DNA from: Corallium rubrum
Lineage: Eukaryota > Cnidaria > Anthozoa > Scleralcyonacea > Coralliidae
DNA: 64,000 bases
Direction of reading: 5' to 3'
NCBI GenBank assembly: GCA_964035015.1
Contig: CAXIUP010000120.1
Span: forward strand, 1,568,001-1,632,000
Positions 56,897 to 64,000 of this stretch are shown here, in pieces. The notes beneath the pieces are model-generated. The model was not told the origin of the DNA. It searched no databases and was given only the letters and a program-made list of their open reading frames with translations. Both the position numbers and the translations under genes were made by a program. Positions within the stretch are counted from its first letter, which is position 1, and each line of letters begins with the position of its first letter.

Positions 56897-56981
56897 GTCT
56901 TCGCTACCAGAGGTTTCACCCTAAACGGGATCATCAGGCGACTCTGATCCCGTTTAGGGTGAAACCACTGGTAGTGAAGAC
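56897..56981. repeat. Strong 85-bp hairpin
   Basis: GTCTTCGCTACCAGAGGTTT...CCCTAAACGGGATCA pairs with TGATCCCGTTTAGGG...AAACCACTGGTAGTGAAGAC with two mismatches in ~38 bp and an 11-bp loop. It could be a short foldback element or a structured RNA; nothing decides between them. Confidence 0.8.
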
Positions 56982-57193
56982 TGTAATATATCTATATATC
57001 AGTGGTATTAACATGCTCCTATGTTGCTAATGCACCTATCAATGTTAAGCCCGAGGGGGCAGGGGGCGGGCAAGGGGTGGGGATTTGACAAACATTGCTG
57101 TCCCGACGGTGAGGAGATCACCCCCGGCCGGGGCAGTATTGTCAGACACGCAAAAGCATGGGAACGAGTTAGGTCGATTGCAAGAATCGCAAG

Positions 57194-57217
57194 ATGGCTT
57201 CTTTGGAAGAAGAAAAG
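57194..57217 (+). other. Candidate first coding exon, unknown gene
   Basis: AAGATGGCTTCTTTGG opens eight codons (MASLEEEK) ending in an AAAAG/GTATGT donor. It is preceded by 150 bp of GC-rich, CpG-containing sequence, a common vertebrate/invertebrate first-exon layout. No second exon was found before the TTAA MITE. Confidence 0.25.
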
Positions 57218-57876
57218 GTATGTTTTAAGCGTTTTAAGCATCTCAAATAATAATCCTTATATTTTATGCATCGACTTACAGTTTGTAAGGAAATCTCCTT
57301 TTACTTTACTATTCTGTCTGACTTTGCCAGTATTGGACTTGAAGTATTAACATTTCGTACATAATTCATAAATAATACTTTGATAACCAAGATGTAAAGC
57401 ATGTCAATTTGAAAGGGTTTCTTATTAAACTTTCTTCGCTAGTGTTTTGTGCGAATTAGTATTTCGAAGGTTGAAGGAGTAGTGGAAGTTGAGACTGAAA
57501 GTTATGGCTCTCTCAGCTTGTGTAATGTTGGTGCACAATTTCCAAATGCGTCGGGATTGAAATAACTTCAGTACTACAAACTTCTGGCGTGGCGTTCGTC
57601 GTGTTGAGGAATCATTTTTTCCGCCCACACGTTCTTGATGGGGAGACATTATTTATTTTGTGGTATTGACACCTTTCGGTAAGTCAATTTGGTTTTGAAG
57701 TCCATATTAATTATTAAAACTGCATCGTTTTTCGAATTTCTGATTGGGTATATTAAGAATGCCATACTGGGATAATATAAATAAGTTTTGTGGAAACACC
57801 ACGTAAAATATTTCTTTGCTAATTGCTTTCGGCCTGTTGACTCAGGCCTTCATCAGAGGATATTGGGATAGTTTAA
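57218..57876. other. Unassigned region
   Basis: Contains GCTTTCGGCCTGTTGACTCA then GGCCTTCATC (57,824-57,852), a motif I have seen flanking retroelements in marine invertebrates. It is too short to classify. A minus-strand frame at 57,425-57,649 has no domain. Confidence 0.35.
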
Positions 57877-58440
57877 CCCTATCCAGACTGGGGGGGGGGC
57901 GGAAAGTGCCCGCGCTGAATTTAAAAGTTAATATCTCCTAAACCAGTACAGGTATGGTTCTGAAATTTTACGACTTTTCCTAAATATGTATGGGCTTTAT
58001 GTGTGGAAAATTTGGTGAAAAAATATTACACCAAAAAAAAGTTACAGCGGAGTCGTGAACACCTACCAACACAAAATTTCAGCCAACAATTTTTATTATG
58101 GTTGCTTTTATAATAGTTACAATAAAAGTAAGCACTTTTTAATAAAGAAAAACTATTTTTTTGATATACTACCTTTTTTATGTTAAAAAAACAATACAAA
58201 AAAAAATTTTGGAAATTCTAGAAATCCTGGGTTTTTGCAATTAATGACGTCATAATGACGTCATAATTTGTCGCCATGACAACATAAGTGTAACACATAC
58301 TTGAACAAGGCATACCATCCACCTGTAAAAGTCTCGTCGGAATACACCAAATGGTTCAGGAGATATTGACCGCGGGCACTTTCCGCCCCCCCCCCCCCCC
58401 CCAGTCCCAGAAGACAAAAAAAAGCCCAGTCTGGATAGGG
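57877..58440. mobile_element. piggyBac-like MITE, 564 bp
   Basis: Ends CCCTATCCAGACTGGG and CCCAGTCTGGATAGGG are perfect inverted repeats flanked by TTAA on both sides (57,873-57,876; 58,441-58,444). TTAA duplication plus CCC ends indicates the piggyBac superfamily. A second inner pair (GGCGGAAAGTGCCCGCG / CGCGGGCACTTTCCGCC) is offset by a ~20-bp insertion at the right end. The interior lacks a gene. Confidence 0.88.
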
Positions 58441-58639
58441 TTAAAAACACAGATTGTTAACATGTATTTTCATTTGATCAATTGATCCCAAGAACAGTTG
58501 TGTGTTCTTTTACACAGATAAGATAAAATAAAATAAAATCGCTTATTGTAGCTCAAAGCCTCAAATACTTAATAATACCGTTGAATATTTATAAATGCAT
58601 CAGTAGCTTAAACCGGACATATGGCAGCGGAAGTGACGT

Positions 58640-58925
58640 CATGCTTTCATACCGGAAGTGAGGTGTGCGCACAGGTGTGCGCACAGGCTGACGTCACAGG
58701 TGTGCGCACAGGTGTGCGCACAGGTGTGCCAAAAGGGAGATAAAGAGGGTTTGACGAATACGAAAATGTAAGGCGAAACATTGAGACGCGTCTAGTAATT
58801 AGCACCGTTTGGCTGCATTAAAGGGGCGTGCGCACATGATATGACGTCATTAGGGGTGTGCGCACAGGTGTGATATCATAGGGGTTTATCTGTTATTTGA
58901 TTGGTTGGAGATAATTATAAATTAA
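58640..58925 (+). promoter_or_regulatory. Promoter-like region with TGTGCGCACA repeats
   Basis: GGTGTGCGCACA occurs in four complete copies (58,670-58,730), plus a partial one and variants near 58,826 and 58,856. They are interleaved with TGACGTCA (CRE-type) sites at about 58,633, 58,690 and 58,843. TGTGCGCACA is self-complementary and may bind a dimeric regulator. A TATA-like ATTATAAATT lies at 58,914, about 75 bp before the GRF-gene ATG. It probably controls that gene. Confidence 0.5.
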
Positions 58926-58989
58926 GGAAATGAGTAATAGTTATTTTATTCTGTTCATAGTTTTCACGAGGAGAATTTAATAAGATTAA

Positions 58990-59565
58990 ATGATGGAGTG
59001 TTTACATGGAGAACCTGCTTCTTGTTCGACAACGAAAAATGGTTCATTTTGGTTCTGTGGTCAAAAACCAAGCTGTAATTTCTTTTGCTCTGAGGACACA
59101 GGTTATCTGTTTGAAAAAGCCATAGTTGCCTGGAGATCTACGGGACAGCCGCATCCGCGATGTAATGGACATCGTAAGCTTGCAACGATGCGTGTGGTTA
59201 AAGATCTGATGAAAGAGAGTTACGGAAGACCGTATTTTGTGTGCTCTGACAAGAAGAATCCATGTTCCTTTTGGGTATGGGGTGATGTGGCACCAGTGAT
59301 GAGACCGACCTGTTATCATGGATTTCCGTGTGTGTCCCGAAAGGTGAAAAAGGAAACTTTTAACAAGGACCGTATGTTCTTTTGTTGTCCTAACGACAAG
59401 GAGAGTTCGTGCAGGTTTTTTGAATGGGTTCCTGAAGAACGCTATGGGTCGCTGCAACCTGTGAACTTTACTTTGCCTGGACAGTGCCAGCAAAAGATCG
59501 GCGAGGAGAACTACACTGAGAACTGCATTGACGATTTAACACGTGGTTTTGAGAACATTAATTAA
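58990..59565 (+). CDS. GRF zinc-finger protein, three fingers
   Basis: 191 codons from ATGATG. Three GRF-type zinc fingers: residues ~4-33 (CLHGEPASC ... FWFCGQKPSCNFFC), ~58-98 (HPRCNGHRK ... YFVCSDKKNPCSFWVWGD) and ~109-150 (CYHGFPCVSR ... FFCCPNDKESSCRFFEW). GRF fingers bind single-stranded or forked DNA in APE2, TOP3A and NEIL3, so a DNA-binding role is inferred. The TAA stop is completed by the first bases of the HINE inserted here, so the original C-terminus lay across the element; the right flank would have ended the frame within a few codons. It shares strand with the virus-like block and may belong to it, but it could be independent. Confidence 0.65.
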   Translation: MMECLHGEPASCSTTKNGSFWFCGQKPSCNFFCSEDTGYLFEKAIVAWRSTGQPHPRCNGHRKLATMRVVKDLMKESYGRPYFVCSDKKNPCSFWVWGDVAPVMRPTCYHGFPCVSRKVKKETFNKDRMFFCCPNDKESSCRFFEWVPEERYGSLQPVNFTLPGQCQQKIGEENYTENCIDDLTRGFENIN

Positions 59566-61193
59566 CAAGACGCCCGCTAGGCGTTAACTCGGGCTACTTA
59601 ATAGTGGGCACTGGGCAGTTGTACAGGCTGGCATGGGAAGATTATGGTATGCAAATAATCCAATCGCGCCATGATTCTAACCTGTGTGCTAACAAACGCT
59701 ATTAGGATAGTTGTCAAGAAAAATTTTAATTTGTTCAACATAATTATTACCAGGAGATCTCCACTTGACAAATAAAATCATGTGCCATTAGACAGAGTAA
59801 AAGTAAGAAGCTGCTAAATGGCAACCATGCCAAGAACAAAACTAACTTCAGTACAAGTGTACAATGAAATGGTGGCCATACTGGTGTACCAAAACAATGA
59901 AATGGTGGCTATAGTGATGTACATGCCCCAAAACATTGAAATGGTAGCCATATAACTAAAACAATGAAATGGTGGCCATAGTGGTCTACCAAAACAAATA
60001 GTGGCCAATCGGCAATATTGGTGTACCAAAACAATGAAATGGTGGCTATACTGGTGAACCAAAACAATGAAATGGTGGCTATACTGATGTACATGCCCCC
60101 AAAACATTGAAATGGTAGCCATAGAACTAAAACAATGAAATGGTGGCCATAGTGGTCTACCAAAACAAATAGTGGCCAATCGGCAATATTGGTGTACCAA
60201 AACAATGAAATGGTGGCTATACTGGTGAACCAAAACAATGAAATGTTGGCCATACTGGTGTACCAAAACATTGAAATGGTGGCCATACTGGTGTACCAAA
60301 ACAATGAAATAGTGGCCAATCAGCCACACTGGTGTACCAAAACAATGAAATGGTGGCCATACTGGACAATGAAATGGTGGCCATACTGGTGTGCCAAAAC
60401 ATTGAAATGGTGGCCATACTGGTGTACCAAAACAATGAAATGGTGGCCATATTGGTGTACCAAAACAATGAAATGCCAGCCATACTGGTGTACCAAAACA
60501 TTGAAATGGTCGGGCCATATTGGTGTACCCAAACAATAATATACACTTGATGAAAGTAATGTATAAACTGTTTAATAACATCGACTTTTAGTGCAGGACA
60601 TCAGTACAATAATAAACAATACAAGCAAATAAAGCAAACCACAAATATTAATACAGTTACCTCACACAAGTCAGTTCAGCTAAATGACAACTTCGAAGAA
60701 GATGTAAAACACAGCATGTTTACCTTTCACTTGCAAGTTGGCTTTATCAACTTTCGTTGTTCTTTGATTTACAGCACTGAGCGACATTTTTCAGTACCAC
60801 TTAATTAATAACACATGTAAATTGATCGAGAACACATTGATCGAGAATTTTCGTAAAAGTTTGATCGAGTAGTGCTACACATTTTCAGCGTACGGTTATC
60901 GAGATCGCGGACCAACCCAGGTCTACTATAGTATAAAAGCATTGCGAGCGTGTTTATCATTAAAACACAAATTCACTTCGAACAACACAACCAAAGGCGT
61001 CAGGAGAAGAAAACACTCGCCCCTCCTGCATGAAAATCCGCCATGATGAAAAATCAGCATTTGAGCTGTGACGTCATGCCTTCAGTTTCGCAAAGCCTCT
61101 TGGGGCAATATCTCGACCAAAAAAAACAAAAACACGAAAAATAACAACCGGACCGAAACCTAGACTCGGCTACCACAGGTAGCCCGAGTAATT
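59564..61193 (-). mobile_element. HINE copy 2 (non-autonomous Helentron)
   Basis: Same architecture as copy 1: 3' hairpin ACGCCCGCTAGGCGT (59,570-59,584), inner repeat ACTCGGGCTAC (59,587-59,597), a minisatellite core, the conserved 5' part and the outer repeat GTAGCCCGAGT (61,179-61,189). It is inserted in the Polinton/adintovirus-like block, between the GRF gene and the next gene. Flanking sequence AGAACATTAATTAA occurs on both sides, so the surroundings contained a small tandem repeat. Confidence 0.85.
59860..60533. repeat. 33-bp minisatellite in HINE 2, with higher-order unit
   Basis: Same AATGGTGGCCATACTGGTGT unit as in HINE 1. A compound unit containing TGTACATGCCCC and AATAGTGGCCAATCGGCAAT is repeated about 156 bp apart (59,911 and 60,077), a higher-order duplication not present in copy 1. 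Confidence 0.93.
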
Positions 61194-61335
61194 ATGAATT
61201 TCAGAACATTAATTAAGGATTTCAGAACATTATTTAAACCTGTTTAGATTTATATCTATTTTTAAACATTATTTGTACTTTAAATAAACGCATTTTGACT
61301 TTTTTGTACTCATTTTGTCTGTGTTTGCGTGCAGA

Positions 61336-61692
61336 ATGGAAGTGATTTTGGATGAGCTTCTTCAGAAAAATGACGTTGACATTGATATGAGGACGTTATC
61401 ACATCATATCAATTATTTGCTTCAGCATCACAAATCTATGTATCAGGCAGTTGTTGCAAAATCTCCAGACCTGACAGCTATATTCTATGACATGAATATT
61501 AACAATTTTGGACGTGCTATATCTTACTTGACCTTGGTTTATTTGATGAAAGACTCTGACGATAATACACGTAGAAATGTACAGTTGGTTGCTGCACCTC
61601 TTAAAAGTTTTGATTTCACGGAGTTTAAGATCGAAGAAGAAAGTTTTTTCCGTAGAATGATTTCTTTTGCTAAACGTATTTTTTCGTTATAA
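61336..61692 (+). CDS. Small helical protein, candidate Bcl-2-like
   Basis: ATG at 61,336 gives 118 codons. It is preceded by TGTTTGCGTGCAG, a good splice acceptor, so the transcript may join an upstream leader. The segment NINNFGRAISYLTLVYL (residues ~56-72) resembles the BH1 block of Bcl-2 proteins (NWGR followed by a hydrophobic helix), and the rest is predicted largely helical. The C-terminus (FRRMISFAKRIFSL) is amphipathic and basic. Bcl-2-like genes have been described in adintoviruses, from memory. If right, it would modulate cell death at the mitochondrion. The match is one motif; the gene could instead be an unrelated small virion protein. The next start codon is 11 bp downstream. 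Confidence 0.4.
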   Translation: MEVILDELLQKNDVDIDMRTLSHHINYLLQHHKSMYQAVVAKSPDLTAIFYDMNINNFGRAISYLTLVYLMKDSDDNTRRNVQLVAAPLKSFDFTEFKIEEESFFRRMISFAKRIFSL

Positions 61693-61703
61693 AATACACG
61701 AAC

Positions 61704-62372
61704 ATGTGGGATAAAACTCATTTAGTGTTTTGCACGATGGATGTACGGTTTAAAACACCTGCAAATTTTTATATTTGTGGGCAAAGTCAAAGCGGGAAAT
61801 CGTATTTGGTTCGCTTCATGTTGCGTCATTTAGAAGAACTGTTTTATCCTGTTCCAACCAAAGTAATATACTGTTATGGAGAGTATCAAAAGGAATTTGA
61901 CGAAGTGCCTATGCCGAACGTTGAACTGGTGGAAGGTTTTCCAAACGATCTATATGACTTAACAGATGGACATGATAACTATTTAGTCGTGCTAGATGAT
62001 TTAATGGCTCACTGTTCCAACGATCAACGTGCATCGGATCTATTTACGTGTGGTTCTCATCATCGTGGCATATCCGTGTTGTACCTTACGCAGAGTTTAT
62101 TTCCACCCGGTAAACTATCACGAACCATCAGTTTGAATTCTCACTATATGGTGGTATTCCGAAATCTACGCGACTCGCTTGGGATTACAACACTTGCGAA
62201 ACAAATGTTTCCTAAACATGGCAATTACCTTTTGGAGTCGTATCGTGATGCTACAAGCAGACCTTATGGTTATTTAATGATTGATTGTCATCAACTGACA
62301 CCGGAGAACATGCGTCTTAGAACCAACATTTTACCTGGGGAAAGACAAATTGTCTACATGAAGCGTGCTTAA
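61704..62372 (+). CDS. FtsK/HerA-type packaging ATPase (Polinton/adintovirus-like)
   Basis: 222 codons (211 from the second ATG at 61,737, which starts nearer the conserved region). Walker A is ICGQSQSGKSYLVRFML and Walker B is YLVVLDDLMAHC; ARTIS... is replaced here by KLSRTISLNSHYMVVFRNLR, the expected sensor region. Length and motif spacing fit the short A32/FtsK-HerA ATPases that package DNA into capsids in Polintons, adintoviruses and virophages. No lesion seen. It lies 11 bp after the small helical protein gene and 36 bp before the next, as in a compact viral block. This is the strongest evidence for the nature of the region. Confidence 0.88.
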   Translation: MWDKTHLVFCTMDVRFKTPANFYICGQSQSGKSYLVRFMLRHLEELFYPVPTKVIYCYGEYQKEFDEVPMPNVELVEGFPNDLYDLTDGHDNYLVVLDDLMAHCSNDQRASDLFTCGSHHRGISVLYLTQSLFPPGKLSRTISLNSHYMVVFRNLRDSLGITTLAKQMFPKHGNYLLESYRDATSRPYGYLMIDCHQLTPENMRLRTNILPGERQIVYMKRA

Positions 62373-62408
62373 ATTGCGAGTGTGTCGTTTAAATCCATCA
62401 TTTGCAAG

Positions 62409-62738
62409 ATGTCGAAGCGTATGAGAGGAAGTCTTCCGTATCTTCAGGTTATAGTGAAATCTAAACCTAAATTGCGAAAGTTGCTTATCGATAACGTTCC
62501 TGCGAACGTTATCACGGCTATTTGTGAGTGTTCACTGAATTTACTTAAAGGTGTTATTCCAGTAACACCACGTCAGAAGCAACGTTTGGTGCGCTACAAG
62601 ACACATCTCCGCGCGTTGGCAAATAAGAAAGTGTCGAGAAAACGGAAAAAGTTGTACCTTAATCAGAAAGGTGGAAATTTACTGGGAGCTCTTTTACCAC
62701 CGGTTCTTGGTGTACTTGGAAGTTTGTTTACAAAATGA
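62409..62738 (+). CDS. Small basic virion-type protein (pX/core-like)
   Basis: 109 codons from ATG at 62,409; a longer frame from 62,382 lacks an ATG. The middle is strongly basic (TPRQKQRLVRYKTHLRALAN then KKVSRKRKK) and the C-terminus is a Gly/Leu/Pro-rich hydrophobic tail (GALLPPVLGVLGSLF). A Lys/Arg-rich body plus a short hydrophobic end recalls adenovirus core pX/mu-type or minor capsid proteins. Homologues with this layout follow the ATPase in cnidarian virus-like elements, from memory. Probable DNA-condensing or membrane-active virion component; inference only. Its stop overlaps the next start (ATGA). Confidence 0.6.
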   Translation: MSKRMRGSLPYLQVIVKSKPKLRKLLIDNVPANVITAICECSLNLLKGVIPVTPRQKQRLVRYKTHLRALANKKVSRKRKKLYLNQKGGNLLGALLPPVLGVLGSLFTK

Positions 62739-63458
62739 AACATGCAAAACGTATGGTTTTGGTCCCTGAGGACACACTTCAGAGATACGAGCAAAGACAA
62801 AGACTGGAGACCTCCCCGATTATGGCCAACATGATGCATAAAGATACGGACATGTCAAATATTCTTCAACGCACGGATATGGGTGAGGATGAAAAGCAAA
62901 AATTGTACTATGCGAACTTGGAACGTTATATGGACTTAAGGCGCCAAAAGGACAGTCAAATACCAACCGTTCGGATAGCACCCGGCGCTGAAAGTAAAGA
63001 AAAGGCAGAGTTACCTGATGCAACCGTGGCACAGTTACCGGATGCAACCATTGTTGGACATATACCTAGAACAATGCGTGAAAGAGCTACATTACTTTTG
63101 AATCGATTGAAAACAAGACCTGACGTTATTTCCTGGGATGAAACGGGACAAGTCAAGCTCGAGGGTGAAACCATCCCACAATCAAACATATCTGATTTGG
63201 TTTCGGATGCTATGAGGGCAAGAAAACATTTCAATCCTACGGTTTCAAAGGAATTTTTTCGTGTTTTATCTAAGATTAATATGCCTAAAGATCTTGTGAG
63301 AAATGAGAAATGAGGAAAGATGGAAACAAGTGGACAATTCGTCAGGTGGAGAAGATGTTTCCTACCGCACTCCACAACGTACAACCCCAACATCAAGTTA
63401 TTTCCAGACTGTTCTAAAGAAACATGAAAAAAAAACAAGCTCAGAAAAGTTGGATTAA
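62735..63458 (+). pseudogene. Conserved virus-like element protein, frameshifted near its end
   Basis: Open from ATG at 62,735 to TGA at 63,311-63,313 (192 codons). Features: a coiled, charged N-terminal half (LQRYEQRQRLETSPI; MSNILQRTDMGEDEKQKLYY), a linker, then TMRERATLLLNRLKTRPDVI and FNPTVSKEFFRVLSKINMPK. I know this protein as a frequent neighbour of the ATPase in cnidarian elements but not its function; a scaffold or minor virion role is a guess. At 63,301-63,314 the 7-bp unit AAATGAG is tandemly duplicated, which shifts the frame and creates the early stop. An open frame in the shifted phase continues for ~48 codons to TAA at 63,456, so the normal C-terminus has been lost. Confidence 0.65.
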
Positions 63459-63684
63459 TTATTAATCATGTAACTGTTTTTGAGAGTTATTTAATAAATT
63501 GTTTTTAAACTCTCTAATTGTTACTTTTTTCTCACTGGGGGTGATAGTGTGAAATCCATATATGTTGTTCACTTATGTAGTATACAGACGAGCGGTTCGC
63601 ATGTGGGATGTGAAACTGTTACCTTTGTGCGCAAATCAAAACGTACACGATATTGAATTTACAACATTTTTATTATTTACAACA
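63459..63684. terminator. Convergent 3' ends with AATAAA-type signals
   Basis: Between the convergent gene ends lies an imperfect hairpin (TTGAGAGTT...AACTCTCTA, 63,480-63,518) containing TTTAATAAATTG, a polyadenylation signal for the plus-strand genes. T-rich TTTTTATTATTTACAAC units at 63,665-63,690 give AATAAT/AATAAA-like signals for the minus-strand gene. Confidence 0.45.
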
Positions 63685-64000
63685 TTATTTTTCAATCAGT
63701 TTTTTACAACATTGATTAACATTTGAGTACTTTGTTAACAATACTCTAAAATGACTTTTAACAAACTGAGACACTTTCGCATCATTTAACATAGTATCGT
63801 TAGTAAATAACTGCACGATTTTATTCATGCTGTGGCCTCGTGCTCTATGACTAAGGTAAAATATGGAATACAGTCCACACACATCTGACCAATCACTTTG
63901 CAGTTTACGAGTGTTAAAATTCCCATTTGTGAGACTTTAAAAAATCTCCAAACGAATTCTTATAGTAATGTGGTGATTGTCCGTCAAAAAATTCTCCTTT
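63685..64000 (-). pseudogene. Adenain-like cysteine protease, C-terminal part (runs off window)
   Basis: The minus-strand frame ends at TAA (63,685). It contains the active-site region QSDWSDVCGLYSIFYLSHRA: a Gln eight residues before a Cys-Gly, as in adenovirus protease and Ulp1/SENP enzymes and the Polinton PRO gene. Downstream HSMNKIVQLF and FVKSHF fit the family C-terminus. The protease would mature capsid proteins. Upstream, near 63,925-63,940, the frame closes at a stop and continues in a neighbouring frame with plausible sequence (FFDGQSPHYYKN), so one indel is likely. The His and Asp/Glu of the triad lie outside the window. Convergent with the ATPase block. Confidence 0.7.

Noticed and set aside
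62820-63438. Minus-strand open frames opposite the third virus-like gene
   Set aside because: Antisense shadows of a conserved plus-strand coding region.

Overview
This is a eukaryotic, animal-type genomic window. It is AT-rich, has introns with GT-AG borders, and is almost entirely built of nested mobile DNA. The mixture suggests a cnidarian, most likely an anthozoan; this is an inference. It rests on a 5S/tRNA-like SINE of a kind I associate with corals, a tRNA-derived SINE, Helentron/HINE elements, a ZMYM/ZNF862-like hAT and a Polinton/adintovirus-type gene block. The only host gene I can name is MED12: its first two coding exons lie at 26.9-27.1 kb on the minus strand, and the intron position appears to match the vertebrate gene.

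Layout. 0.6-2.0 kb: a non-autonomous Helentron (HINE) with a 33-bp minisatellite core. 2.0-3.6 kb: a LINE 3' fragment, a SINE and a foldback element. 5-14.3 kb: SINE copies, several foldback/MITE elements, a relic of a cysteine-protease gene and a ~206-bp tandem repeat. 15.54-25.32 kb: a hAT transposon with an 8-bp target duplication and a broken transposase gene. Its 3' part is split by a 6.1-kb near-perfect palindrome (18,911-25,037) with ~3-kb arms, a 6-bp target duplication and AG...CT ends, and no recognisable gene. 26.9-27.15 kb: MED12 exons. 29.6-30.0 kb: a broken exon of an unidentified gene.

30.4-42.4 kb: an almost complete autonomous Helentron. Its minus-strand gene encodes, in order, a basic region, a herpesvirus-tegument/OTU-like cysteine protease, DUF6570-like, HUH Rep, PIF1-like helicase and AP-endonuclease domains; a divergent RPA-like ssDNA-binding gene lies on the plus strand. 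The large gene carries two frameshifts, one stop and a 2.0-kb PIF/Harbinger insertion, itself an internal-deletion derivative. 43.0-49.7 kb: a second, decayed Helentron whose 5' tip is split by a 4.4-kb element made of CATATG-rich palindromic arrays. 52.9-53.2 kb: another Helentron 5' end. 54.3 kb: a 25-bp repeat in ten copies. 57.9 kb: a TTAA-flanked MITE.

58.6-64.0 kb: the left part of a Polinton/adintovirus-like gene block that runs off the window. It has a GRF zinc-finger gene, a small Bcl-2-like candidate, a packaging-type ATPase, a small basic protein, a conserved virion-type protein and a convergent adenain-like protease. A second HINE (59,564-61,193) is inserted in it. The ATPase, basic protein and third protein are closely packed and probably act together in particle assembly. 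The third protein gene and the protease both carry frameshifts, so this copy looks inactive.
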